A DNA stretch of 64,000 nucleotides. Origin: Fallopia convolvulus. Its lineage: Eukaryota; Streptophyta; Magnoliopsida; Caryophyllales; Polygonaceae. The stretch covers positions 40,973,820-41,037,819 of the forward strand of contig OZ024724.1 in assembly GCA_964016875.1 (NCBI GenBank), written 5' to 3'. Made by a program: the position numbers and the translations under genes. Under the pieces are notes generated by a model. The model ran no database searches and was not told the DNA's origin. It worked only from the letters and a program-made list of their open reading frames with translations. Positions 9,740 through 20,884 of this stretch are shown in pieces; position 1 is the stretch's first letter; the number at the start of each line of letters is the position of its first letter.

Positions 9740-11486
9740 TGGTGGCCAATCGACGCTAGGGTGGTCGGTGTTAGGTGGACAACGGTGTCCGACAATGGTA
9801 GCCATTGTCGCCTGAGAGATGTGAGGAATTGGAAGAGAAGGACTAATTAACAAATTATTTAGATTTGGTGTTATATTATTAAATTTAGTGTGTTATGTTT
9901 AGTAGTTATATATTTTTTTATTTGTTTTATTTTGGTGAAGACCCATAATATTATTTGCAGAAGAACAAGGGTCTTGTAATTCTTGTGATATCATAGGAGC
10001 CGGAGGAAGAAGATTTTAGGAAGAACAGTCGGTGGAAATAATGCGGAAGTCTGGGATATTCTCATACACTGAAGACATTTTAGGCTAGTATATTGCCTTT
10101 GATTGCGACTTTATTCATCAGGTGGTATTCATCAATATATATTAAAATACCCGTTACAATCTACGACCGTAGGATTTCGTGACTAAAAGTTAAAATACTA
10201 TATATTTTATTTTTTTTATCTCTTGCTCGGTTCGATTAGCCGAGGTCAATCTACGTCCGAACCGAGTACTACAGAGACCCATTGCTAGGGGCGACCCTCC
10301 CAATTCAATTTTTTCTATACACACCGCCATGAAGATTCGAACTTCGAACCTTCTGAACAAACACTTAAGAAACCTAACACCTCATCCCACTATATTAATT
10401 GGTTATTGTCTTTTCACGATTACAGGTTTGAATAGCAAGTCTTAGATAGAAATACAAATTCTCAAGCTTTCTGTTCTTCAACGCCCTACCAATAGAACCA
10501 TTCAATAACATTTTTGATATAATTGAATAATTAAGAATATCCATTAGGTCATAGTTTGTCACTATCGATCAAGTATAGGTTTATCTCAGGAAACTAATTA
10601 TACGAGTACACCAAATACCAGTCAATCTACCCTTCACCCGCCAATTAATTAGATGTCTTTTCTTGCCTCTTTTAGCTTTTTAAGGTTGAAAGAGAGACAA
10701 CAATTAAGTAATACTAGATGGCTTGGCCTATCTTTTAGATGGTCTATAGTTATTAATTTTATAATTGGACATAGGTAATTGTGTATGTTATTTAAATTAG
10801 AATAAAAATGTAAATTGTATGTGTTAATCTATCTAATAAAATAATGAGTTAATATTGCTCCACGCAGTGCATTGCATAAGATTCCCCTACAAGCATAAAT
10901 GAATAAAACTATGTTAAGAGAAATTTTTTTTTTTTTATATAAATTGGGTCTACAAATGTGTCATGTTTTACCTTACTATCAGAAATTAAGAATTCGGTAC
11001 TTGATATTTTTCATATGCATTAGTTGCATCCCACTTTCTATATACCATTACTTCAAGTTAATGATGAACACCATCAGGCAGTTAATCAAGTGTGCAAATT
11101 CCGGGTTGTTCTTGTATTTTGTTAGCAAAGAGTGACAACTTTTGGGTCTCCATAGATAGACCTGCAACTATTTTTCCTGCAAAATATAACACAAAAAGGT
11201 GATATTAATTTGTTCCTAATATTTGAAAGATTATTGTATGAAACTAAAACGGGCAGAAGAGGCAACCTATATTGTATCCTGAAATGGGTCTACAAGCAGA
11301 ATTCAAAAGGTAATTGATGAGTGGGTGGATAAGATAAATGCTTTGAGGCTATAACTATTTATACAATACAGGAGTTGCTACAGTTTTTATGAAACGGAAA
11401 AAATATGCAGAGGATAACTCTATTGGAATAGCCAAGTCCCTAATTGGAGGTATATACATAGAGACGAATATTAGGAGTGTTGTATA
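9740..11486. other. Intergenic sequence, no gene seen
   Basis: AT-rich sequence with no convincing coding frame. The stretch 10200-10400, read on the minus strand, has a GTTCGAATC element like the polymerase III B box preceded by a weak A box (GTGGGATGAGG), so a degraded tRNA-derived SINE is possible but not proven. The rest is unassigned. Confidence 0.35.
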
Positions 11487-11756
11487 CTCCATCCGTTTCA
11501 TTTTTTTGGTCAAACTCCATCCTTTTTATAATACCTGTTTTTTTACTTATTTGCCCACTTATTAAGAGAGCTATCAAAAATACTATTATACTCTCAATTA
11601 TTACTTCACTTTTTTACTTTATTAAAAATCGCTACTAACAATCTATTAATAATTATAAGTGTAAATATATAAAGTAAAAATCAAAATAGCTAAAAAGATA
11701 TATATTTTGAAACATAAATTGAAGACAAAAAAGACATGTACTGTGAAATGGGGGAG
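11487..11756. mobile_element. Stowaway-like MITE
   Basis: A 270-bp AT-rich block starts CTCCATCCGTTTCA and ends TGAAATGGGGGAG, an imperfect inverted repeat of the CTCC(A/C)TCCG type used by Tc1/mariner-derived Stowaway MITEs. It is flanked on both sides by the dinucleotide TA (11485-11486 and 11757-11758), the expected target duplication. It has no coding capacity. Confidence 0.75.
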
Positions 11757-11758
11757 TA

Positions 11759-12422
11759 AATTGAAATCCTAAGGAAAAGGGAAAAGGAAAGAGAGATAAT
11801 CAATCAGCTGCTCTTTTGCACGAAGGTCAATAACTAAACAAAGGAAGGCAACAATTTAACAAAAATGAAATCAATTAATTGGAGGAGTACTGATACCCCC
11901 AAGCCATAAGTAGGTGAGTGCTTAAAGTATACTCCTATTGAAGTTACTATATGATATTGAAAACAAAACCAGAAAGCCATTTTTTTCATCAGGAGGACCT
12001 AAACAAGATGGAATTTTCGTAAGGAGAAATTTCAAACATTACATCAAGGTGAGGGATCGGATGTCATTTACATATATCTTCAACCAAAAATTGTTTAATT
12101 AAACCAATGCATTGTTCATTAGGACTTTAATTTACTATGAAATTATTAAGGTATATCTGGTACGATATAAACCGCACCGCAACTAGTTGTAAATTGTACA
12201 AAATTAATCAAAGAAGCGAATGGATAGTATTATTCTACTACTAATGCGTAACTATCCAATTGGTCAAATTTGCTCCTCGATCTAGCTACTTCAAACAATT
12301 GGTTCAATTAAGGGAGCATATATATATACATGGGCCCCACTCAGAAATCGGACACGTCATCCCTGGCCATACGCAGTTGTACTCGTATAAAATTCACTCC
12401 CTTCCCTCTCCATACGCGCGCC
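11759..12422. other. Upstream region of the ATL gene
   Basis: No other gene is visible. A TATAAAAT lies at about 12386-12393, only about 35 bp before the ATL start codon, which would leave a very short leader. Alternatively transcription starts further upstream, or the protein begins at the earlier in-frame ATG at 12330. Confidence 0.4.
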
Positions 12423-13005
12423 ATGGCCTCGTCCGACCTTCCCTGGGTGGGCGTCATAGTCTTCCTCACCGCCCTTCTTTTCTTCCTCACCTTCTTCTCC
12501 ACCTTCCGCCGCTCTCAGCAGCGCCTCTCCACGCCGCCCATGACCCCTGACGTCCCCATATTCACTCCTCCCCGCACCCCTATCAGCAGCCTCCGCCGCG
12601 GCCTCGATCCCACACTCATCGACACCTTCCCGACCTTCGACGACTCCGCCGTAGACTCATTTAACATCACAAACGGCGCGGCGCTCGAGTGCTACGTCTG
12701 CCTCAACGAGTTCGACGCCCACGAAACGCTGCGTTTGATACCGTCATGCGACCACGCCTTCCACGTCGGATGCATCGACGCTTGGCTTGCCTCCAACGCC
12801 ACGTGCCCCGTCTGCCGCGCCAAGCTCCACGAGTTGCCTCATATCAACGAGGATGCACGTGAGAGCGTCCAACACGACGCCGTGCACGTGATTAATATTG
12901 TTGCGGATGACGTACCCCCTCCCAGGCCAAAGCTTGGCCGGAACCTGACGTGGCGGAGCATGAGCTCCGGGCAGCAGCCGAGGTGGACCATCGGGATGAT
13001 GAGGC
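12423..13005 (+). pseudogene. ATL-type RING-H2 E3 ligase, 5' part, split by an LTR element
   Basis: This is the N-terminal two thirds of an ATL-family membrane-anchored ubiquitin ligase, a family that transfers ubiquitin from an E2 to targets. From the ATG at 12423 there is a hydrophobic segment at residues 8-28, a GLD motif (RRGLDP, 58-63) and a complete RING-H2 finger: C90, C93, C109, H111, H114, C117, C128, C131. An upstream in-frame ATG at 12330 would add 31 polar residues before the membrane segment, so I prefer 12423. At codon 195 a copia LTR starts and the frame ends four codons later at 13019. The missing C-terminus lies at 18616-18929. If transcribed to the LTR stop, it would give a truncated protein that still has its RING. 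Confidence 0.9.
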
Positions 13006-13455
13006 TGTTAGATTTTTAATTTCCATTACGTGGGTTTGCATATTTAATAGAACAATTATATTATATGGCTAATTATTAGTGGGTTTATTTTAAGTGATTC
13101 AATTATGTGAAAAGTCCTTAGACTTCTAATAAATGGTATGAGTCCAATGGGTGGATATCGGATTTGGCCCAATAGGCTTAATGGGATTCTCTTGGGCTAA
13201 ATAAATAGAGATTTTAGGTTATGGTCCCCAATACGCTAAATCATTCAGGCTTTCTAGGGTACTCTCCCCATCAGAGTGAAAGCACAAACCCAAGATTTGG
13301 CTGAGGAAGATTACATACCTACGGTTCTCGTTTTGTAGTTCCGCATAAAATTCGATTGCCATCAGGATAAAAGGTATGTTCAATTTAGTGTTTCTTAATA
13401 ATTTAGTATGATCGATCTTGGTGTTTTAGGTATAAAGAGAATTAATTTTCCAACA
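13006..13455 (+). repeat. 5' LTR of the copia element in ATL
   Basis: A 450-bp repeat with TG...CA ends, matching 18161-18610 with about 15 base differences and no length change that I can see. The modest divergence sets a rough upper age of one to two million years under commonly used plant LTR rates. That is an estimate, not a measurement. Confidence 0.92.
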
Positions 13456-13457
13456 AG

Positions 13458-13470
13458 TGGTATCAGAACC
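13458..13470 (+). other. Primer-binding site (initiator tRNA-Met type)
   Basis: TGGTATCAGAACC begins two bases after the 5' LTR. It resembles the TGGTATCAGAGC used by most plant copia elements, with one difference. It would prime minus-strand DNA synthesis. Confidence 0.8.
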
Positions 13471-14199
13471 CTGATCATATTAGCGTTAATTTTTAACGAT
13501 ATTTAATTCAATCGCATTCGCATGTATGTTTTCGGTTGAAATTAATACTGTCGGTGTTATGTGTCGTACATGAATTGATTAAAGTCCGTTTTTCATGATT
13601 CTCGATCCATGACCTGAAACCGTTTTTCGATCTGAATATGTTCAATTCGTGTGCTTAATTCGGTTTTAATATTTTAACATGTATGAAGTCCAATTTAAGT
13701 TGAAAGCTTGACTTTTCAACGCCTTTACTGATGTACACTAAATACATGTTCGTTCAACACACTGATGAATGAATTTGATGTTTTGTTTATGATATAGTTC
13801 ATGTGCTATGGTACATAACATTCTATTGAACTGAATAATATGAATTTTTTTGGGGCATTCCAGAATCATGTGTGTAATTTTTATATATGTACGATATTGT
13901 TTTAGTACCATGTATATATAGAATGGGTGATGATCGTACATGTATACATATGGATGTGTACTGTATTATTTTTTTTAGGTACGATTGTAGTTTGCCCCAG
14001 TTTGGTGATCGTATATATATACATGTATGTTGAGGATTATTGTTATATCATGTGTAATGTTATGAAATTGTTTACACTTGGTATATATTTTTTTATATTT
14101 TAAATTAAATTAATTTAAGTAATAAGCATATTATTAAGATAGTTTTGGTACATGTGTGTTAGTTTAATTTGAAATATAAGGATTGTGTGTTCTTATTTA

Positions 14200-15150
14200 T
14201 GCGAATATTAATCGGCCCAAAGGAAGATTAATATTTGGCCAAGTAAGGAATACACATGCGATAATAAATATTGATAATTATGAAGTTATTATCTATGTGA
14301 ATAATAGTCGGTCCAAAGAAAGGCTATTATTTGACAAGATATATTATCAATGTTTGATTATTGCATTGAGAGTACCACTTACGATTGATATTTTAGTGCA
14401 AACACTAGATATCAAGTTGTGCTAGGTATCTCATTTAAGATTGTATAATTAGGTGGGGTTTTGTCCATGTGAATGGTAGCCGGTCCAAAGAAAGGCTATC
14501 GTTTGACTGGATTTTAATTAGCCCTCAATGATTTACTAGAGAGTTATAGTTAAAATTTCCGTAAAGTTTATTTTTTGGGAAACCTAAGGATATTTGAATG
14601 TGCATTGTGGACCTTATTTTCTCACATGTTTTCTATTATTCAATATGGGCTTGGAGGCCTCTTTGGACTTTGACTAATAGGATGAAGGTGTTGTGTTTTG
14701 AAGACTTTGGTCAATTTTTCTTTTATACTTTTTAATTTTTTGAGATATTGGAGTCACATTTGGTATTTGAATTGTTATAAAGGAAATTTAAGATTAGTTT
14801 TTTTTTTAAAGAATTTTGACCGACAATTTTTGCTCATTATATCCATGCACATTACTCTTTTGCTATACGTTTTGTGCAGAAGATTATATGGTTTATTTTT
14901 CCAGTGATTATATGTATTGGATTGTACATGTTTAACATTTTAAGTGAATGGATTGAAGCATGATATCGCCAAAGTGACCTCTCTTGTGTAGATTGTTCAT
15001 AAGAAATGTTGAATGTTGTGTGTATGCATGTCAATGCGAGTACTAATCGACCCAAAGGTAGTTTAGTGCTTGGTCGGATTGCAAACATACTTGTAAGGGT
15101 AAACATGTGACAATTATAAAATTATACATATGAATAGTAGATTGATCCAA
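14200..15150 (+). repeat. Dispersed (C)GG(T/C)CCAAAG(A/G)AAGG repeats in copia leader
   Basis: Near-copies of a CGGTCCAAAGAAAGGCTAT motif occur near 14213, 14310, 14480, 15047 and 15129. Each is preceded by a short ATG(C/T)GAATA-like segment and often followed by TTTGGCCA or TTTGACAAG. They occupy the place where gag would normally lie. Function is unknown. They could be leftovers of a tandemly repeated untranslated leader. Confidence 0.55.
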
Positions 15151-16559
15151 AGATTGATTTATTATTTCTTATGAATTATTGTCAATGTTTGATCATTATA
15201 CCAAGAGTACCACTAGCAGTTGATACTATTGTCCAAAGACTTGGTATTAATGTTGCACTTGGTATCTTGAGATGGGTTGTACAATTCTTGAATTTATATT
15301 GTTGGTAATTTTGATTCACAGTGCAAATTCTTAGTTATATTGCTCTCGTTTTAGTAAATCTCATGACAGTATCTGCTGCTTTCAATTATAGTTCAATTTT
15401 CAACTATGTCAACCTTAAGGAATTGGATGACGTTGTTTGGGTGTATGGATCTTGACTTTGCAGAAAGATAGAACAACCCTTCTCCTACAGATTCGACTCT
15501 TTCTAAGAGAGGATTGTTTTTTGAGATGTGGGAACATTCTAATTGCTAAGGTCATATGATCATGATGAACATCACCATTTCTGAAACATGTGAGTAAAGA
15601 ATCTCAAGGTGTTTCCCGTTGAGATTAAATGATGCTTTACTAAAAGCAATAAAGTAAGTATAAGGTTCTCATCGGTTAACACATAAAGAAAAGGGCAAAA
15701 TAAAGAAAACTAAGGTGATTAAAGTTAACCTTATTTTGTTCAGAAATAAAAGAAGCATCATAAGGATTAAATATGAAAATTTGCTTCTTTTGTTATATAA
15801 AAAAAAAAGGTTTGGGCATTTTAAGAAGAAATGTGCCTAAATGTCAATTGAGATGTATAAAGAATGTCACATTTTTTTTAAATTTGTCTTGCTCTCAAGT
15901 AAAGTACTACCTAGAAACATTTGATAGTTTCTTTCTAGTATTACTACAAACATTAGTGTTTCTATGGAAAAACAAAGTTACTTGAGGATGTAGAGTTTGG
16001 AGGGGAAGGATTGAGGAACATCTAATTGATGAAGTTGTCTTAAGAAGAGAATTTAGTTTCTCTATCAAGTGTTATCATTGAAAGCATTCATGGTATAACT
16101 ATAATGCTTTCTAGTAACAACTTCAGTTTTGGACAACAATAAAGTTCCTCCCATATATCAAACTCAACAACCTCAAGAAGTGTCACTACAAAGATCCAAT
16201 AAAGAAAGGAGATATGCAACTTTGGATGATCATATTGTATATCTTGTAGAACAAGAAGATCTTGTGGGTGTGATTTTGGATGATCATTTTACACACCATA
16301 TGGAATAAGAGGATATTGTAGATATTGCATAGGATGATCCAATTAATCTTCATGAAGGTCTTCAAAAGTTATTGTTCTACAAAATGGATCATTTAAGATG
16401 AGATAGAATCTATGACAAACAAGATATTTGGGATCTTGTTGAGTTGTCATAAAGTTTGAAACCCATTGGTTTTATATTGATATTTAATGCCAAAAGGGGT
16501 TCATCGGCAACATCAAAAGATATAAGACTCTGATCGCAAAAGGATTCACTCAAAAGAAA

Positions 16560-17730
16560 GCTAGTGACTTTAATGAGATATTTAAGAAGAATGATGACAC
16601 TTGTAGTTCATTTGGATTTAGAGCTACATAAGATGGATGTAAGGATAACATTTCTCAGTAGAAATATTGAGAGAATAGTTTATATGGTTAAATCAGAAAG
16701 TTCAAATCCAAAGATTTGAAATCTATGGTCTATAAGTTAAAGAAGTCCATCTATGGTCTCAAAGAAGGTTAAAGATATGAAATCATATGTTTCATCAAGT
16801 GATTGTTTCATTTGGTTTTGAGGTAAATAAGGTTAAGGATTGTGTATATCACAGATTCAGTGGAAGCAAGTTTATCTTTTAATGTTATATGTCATTGACA
16901 TACTACTATCTAGTCACGATATAGGCCTATTGCATGAAACTAAGAAATATCTTATTAGGACATTTGAGATAAAAGAGCTTGGGATTTAGGCGTAAAGCGA
17001 TTGCATGCATGTTTTTAAGATGCCATTGAGTATCATAAAAGAGCTATATCGTTAAAGTATCAAGTAGATTTGACATGAAAGAAGTCCACAATAAGGTACA
17101 TATATCACTACAGGTGATAAATTCAGTCTTGATGCCCTAAAAGAATTTTGAGATTCAAAAGATTGTTGACTCTCTCTACATTGATTAGTGAGAAGTTGAA
17201 TTTTTAGTAGATACACATCTGGATATGGTGTATTAAACTATGATATTTAGCAGGTACTAAATGGACCTCATTGGAAAGAAACCATAAAGGGGGTCATGCA
17301 GTTTTTATAGAGAATGAAGGAATTATTCTCATATAAAAGAAATAAAAAAGGTTGGAGATCATTGGATATTTTAGCATTGATTTCATTAAGACTATGGTTT
17401 TATTTTGGCTAGAAGGGCTACATTTTGGAAGAGTGTGAATCAAACACTTATAGTTGCTTCTACTACAGTTGCATAGTTTTGTCACTAGGGCGCATTCAAT
17501 TGTATTGAGAGCCCATTACAGATTTTGTGTGACAAATTACAATATTGTTCTCCAACAACAACAAGATTTGTTCAATGGAGAAACACATTAACATTAGGTT
17601 TTTGTTAATGAAGGAAGAAGTTCAGGATGGTCAAGTATTTTATAGAATACATAAGGACAAACTCCAAGATATCGGATCCGTTCACCAAGGATTGCCTCCT
17701 AAAGTCCTTTATGAGCATTCTGCTCTTTAA
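16560..17730 (+). pseudogene. Copia reverse transcriptase / RNase H remnant
   Basis: Pieces of the copia pol C-terminal region are readable in shifting frames. A LELHKMD-like segment near 16615 corresponds to the block before the first catalytic aspartate, a SIYGLK-like segment lies near 16745, an IDILLS-like piece lies near 16895, and an RNase H C-terminal piece (KHINIRF, then QGLPPKVL) lies at 17545-17730. Stops and frame changes lie between them. The order matches copia (RT then RNase H before the 3' LTR), so the element is a dead copy, not a captured gene. Confidence 0.7.
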
Positions 17731-18149
17731 GTTTTGGCATTCTTATGGTATTTTGGTTTAGTGAGAGTTTGTGTGGATGTTCTATGTTTGATTTATGCAT
17801 AATAAAGTTCTTATGATTTTAGTATAATGAAGATTACTGAACCTATTTAAGAATTTTTGGATTGATCTCCAAATAAAGTAGGACCAGTTGGAAATAGGCA
17901 TGTTTTTGAGATCACATCGCATGTAATTTCCATGCCACTCATCCGTACTTGATCTATGTCATTGATTATACTAGTTTGGTGAACACGGAAGGTTTAGTTA
18001 CGATGATCTGTGACGAATGCCGCCGTGATCTCATATTAGTATAAGCGATGGACCAGATTGATATAAAATTGAAGTCTATAGAATTAGCCAAGACGTGTAC
18101 ACATAAGGAAATTGGTTAATATAATTGTTCTTTTGGTCATATGTAGCCC

Positions 18150-18160
18150 AAGTGGGAGAT
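18150..18160 (+). other. Polypurine tract of the copia element
   Basis: AAGTGGGAGAT lies directly before the 3' LTR, as expected for the plus-strand primer of a copia element. Confidence 0.75.
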
Positions 18161-18610
18161 TGTTAGATTTTTAATTTCCATTATGTGGGCTTGCATATTT
18201 AATAGAACAATTATATTATATGGCTAATTATTAGTGGGTTTATTTTAAGTGATTCAATTATGTGAAAAGCCCTTAGACTTCTAATAAATGGTATGGGCCC
18301 AATGAGTGGATACCGGATTTGGCCCAATAGGCTTAATGGGATTCTCTTGGGCTAAATAAATAGAGATTTTAGGTTATGGTCCCCAATACGCTAAATCATT
18401 CAGGCTTTCTACGGTACTCTCCCCATCAGAGTGAAAGCACAAACCCAAGATTTGGCTGAGGAAGATCACATACCTACGGTTCTCGTTTTGTAGTTCCGCA
18501 TAAAGTTCGATTGCCATCAGGATAAAAGGTATGTTTAATTTGGTGTTTCTTAATAACTTAGTATGATCGATCTTGGTGTTTTAGATCTAAAGAGAATTAA
18601 TTTTCCAACA
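18161..18610 (+). repeat. 3' LTR of the copia element in ATL
   Basis: The partner of 13006-13455. Its CA end abuts GTGGC, the degenerate target duplication, after which ATL coding sequence resumes in frame. Confidence 0.92.
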
Positions 18611-18615
18611 GTGGC

Positions 18616-18929
18616 TGGCACGGTCAAAGTCAACGGGACGCGTGGCGGTCAAGCAATGGGAGATCATGGAGCGCTTCACCCTGAGGCTGCCGGAGGAGGT
18701 CAGGAGGAGGATTATCACCGGCAAGCTCCGCCGGCCGACGACGACCAGGGGGGACCACGTGGTTATCTCCGGCTGGAGGCGCGGTGGGTCCTACGGGGAA
18801 GAGAGTAGCTGGGGGAAGTGGGTGTCTTCCTTAACGCCGGTATTCTTTACCCGCTCCAAATCTATGGAACCGCCCACGGTGTGTACAGCGGCTTCTTCCC
18901 ACGATAGCGCCTGCACGGTGCTTAATTAA
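18616..18929 (+). pseudogene. ATL-type RING-H2 gene, 3' part beyond the LTR element
   Basis: This open frame continues the ATL protein: an ARSKSTG-like stretch, then ERFTLRLPEEVRRRI, a block conserved in the C-terminal half of ATL proteins, and a stop at 18927-18929. Taken together with 12423-13005 and counting the duplicated target once, the coding length is 897 bp (298 codons plus stop) and the frame is kept exactly, which shows the insertion hit an intact gene. No further stops have accumulated, consistent with a recent hit or with an intact allele segregating elsewhere. Confidence 0.88.
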
Positions 18930-19200
18930 TTCGGTTTGATTGCTTTTACTCTTTTTCCCACTTTGTAAATTTATTTTCAATTTGAATTTTCGTCAAAAAG
19001 ATATAGACGAGTTGCATGTGCTAATTTAATTCCCGGAAAGGAATGATATCATGCTACACATACGGTATGTTGTTGAATCAAAGTTTTGGTCCATTTGTGC
19101 TTCTTTTTTTTTTTTGATCCGTTGCATAAAAAAGTGATTTGTATTATCTCTTACAATATATGTATAAGCTTGTGGTTTGAGCTCATATTATCTTAGTAAT
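18930..19200. other. Downstream flank of the ATL gene
   Basis: AT-rich sequence of the kind expected for a 3' untranslated region and intergenic DNA. No other feature is seen. Confidence 0.35.
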
Positions 19201-19830
19201 AGGTTCGTCACATGGAACCATGGAACCATGAAACCGAATACGAAAAAATCGATTGTTTTGAAATTGGGTGTTGGCCAATTCCGATTTCATGTTTTTCAGA
19301 ACCATCAGTTTTCAATGGTCGGAACCGGCAATCACGAACGCAGTTTAGAAAACGCGGTCACAACTGCCTGTTCCAACGACTCTGTTTTTTTTCCAATAGT
19401 CATGTTCTAATTTTCAACATTTTCTTTTGGCTTTTTTTAATTTTCTTTCTTTTTCCTCCGAATTCATATCTACTTTTATCCCTATAAATACCATATCCCA
19501 CCTTTAATTTTATCCACACTAATTACACACTTTTTATCTCTCTCTACCACTCTCATTCATAATTTCATATTCCTACAAGCTTTAAAGTTGCAAATCTTTT
19601 GTTAAATTTTTTATTAATCTTCTTCCTAATCTTCTTGAAAAAATGAAAAACCAAGGGCAATGATTTGTTGTCCGAGCTCTTTGGTGTTGTTGGTAGTTCA
19701 CAAGACTTGCCTACAAATAAGCTTGCCTCAAATAAGATATCAAGATTGTACTTGTGCTGAAACAAGAACAAACCTTAATCAGAATGAGGAATCTCTATGC
19801 CGAATAAATACTTCAAAAAAGTGCCCATGT
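19201..19830 (+). mobile_element. Degraded hAT 5'-end fragment
   Basis: The layout echoes the left half of hAT-1. A GGAACCATGGAACC / GGAACCGGC-type zone comes first, then a CGCGGTCACAAC remnant, CCTATAAATACC (a TATA box near 19482), a CT-rich leader with TCTCTCTACCACTCTC, and a short frame whose LFGVVGSSQD stretch faintly resembles the IFSSQES start of the transposase. It is full of stops and no right end is seen. The assignment is by analogy only. Confidence 0.38.
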
Positions 19831-20549
19831 CTTTGGTGTGAAAGCAATAACTCAATTACCTTTAAATTTGAAAATAACAACAAATTTATTTTCAACAATA
19901 ATCAAATCATAAACATATATCAACACATGCAAACAAATGTCATGTTGATTATATAAAAAGAGAGAATTATTTGTATGTGAATAAAGAAAACAAAACTTGC
20001 ACAGTTGCACAAAGCAACAACCAATTTGGTGAACCAATCCTTGGTGCCCTATAAAAACCATAAATAATAGTGCGTGAAATAACCGCTAAATATTCAAAGT
20101 TAAATTAGTAAATAAAAAAAATAAAAAAGACAAAACGCCGTGTTTCATGTACTCTTCTAATACACGCACAATTCGCTAAAAGGCGTAGGTGTGCATGCAT
20201 AGTCACGGGTCACGTAGCCTTAGTTGCATAAATATATAACATGATTGTGCTCGAAATTTTCGGAGGAAGAGGCATGGGTTTGGGCCCAAAATCAAGTGCA
20301 AGTGGGCCTTTTCATGGGCTGAATGAGTGACTTGGCCCAACTAAATGAAATTGGCAAAATCCATTGGTTAATTTCCATGTGTACGTATACTATGTACATA
20401 AGTCTCATTTTGCTAAAATCCGAATAAAGCCTGCCACATCACATGTAAGCTACTATTTAGTTTCAAATGAGTCGTCCCCCATCGACATGTTTAGTTTGAA
20501 TCTTTTCTTATACTTAGATTCGATATGTTTGATCTCCGAGTGTATAAAG
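19831..20549. other. Unassigned AT-rich sequence
   Basis: No gene, RNA or element boundary that I can support. Confidence 0.3.
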
Positions 20550-20755
20550 TCTAAAAGGCTTTATTTGTAAAGAGGATTACAAAACAATCAGTTAAAGGGC
20601 GGGGGAGAGGCTTTATTTGTAAAGGATCTCTGAGTGTATAAAACGTCCAAAAGACTTTCTTTGTAAAGAGGATTACAAAACAATCACTAGAAGGGCGGGG
20701 AGAGGCTTTATTTGTAAAGATGATTATAAAACAATCAATTGAAGGGCGGGGAGGA
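20550..20755. repeat. Imperfect minisatellite
   Basis: Units containing GGCTTTATTTGTAAAG, GATTACAAAACAATCA and GAAGGGCGGGG recur three to four times with variable spacing of about 45-90 bp. The frame seen across it on the minus strand (20551-20889) is a by-product of the repetition, not a gene. Confidence 0.65.
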
Positions 20756-20884
20756 GGAATAACATATCTATTTACGAAAACCATTTGGTTGTACGAAATC
20801 CAATTGTTAGAATTTAATAAAATCTCATAAACGCATATTATATCATGTTTCAACAATACAAGAAATGATTCAGAGGATAGAACT

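Larger units (their letters stand above)
13006..18610 (+). mobile_element. Decayed copia LTR retrotransposon inside the ATL gene
   Basis: Two 450-bp LTRs (13006-13455 and 18161-18610) both start TGTTAG and end CCAACA. I count 15 mismatches between them, about 3.3%. A primer-binding site like initiator tRNA-Met follows the 5' LTR and a polypurine stretch precedes the 3' LTR. Flanking bases GAGGC (13001-13005) and GTGGC (18611-18615) look like the five-base target duplication with one change. The internal 4.7 kb is riddled with stops. It seems to lack a normal gag and has only recognisable reverse transcriptase and RNase H shreds. Confidence 0.92.

Noticed and set aside
13006..13019. Four extra codons and stop after the ATL RING as a genuine C-terminus
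   Set aside because: They are the first bases of the copia LTR. The true C-terminal coding sequence resumes at 18616 in phase.
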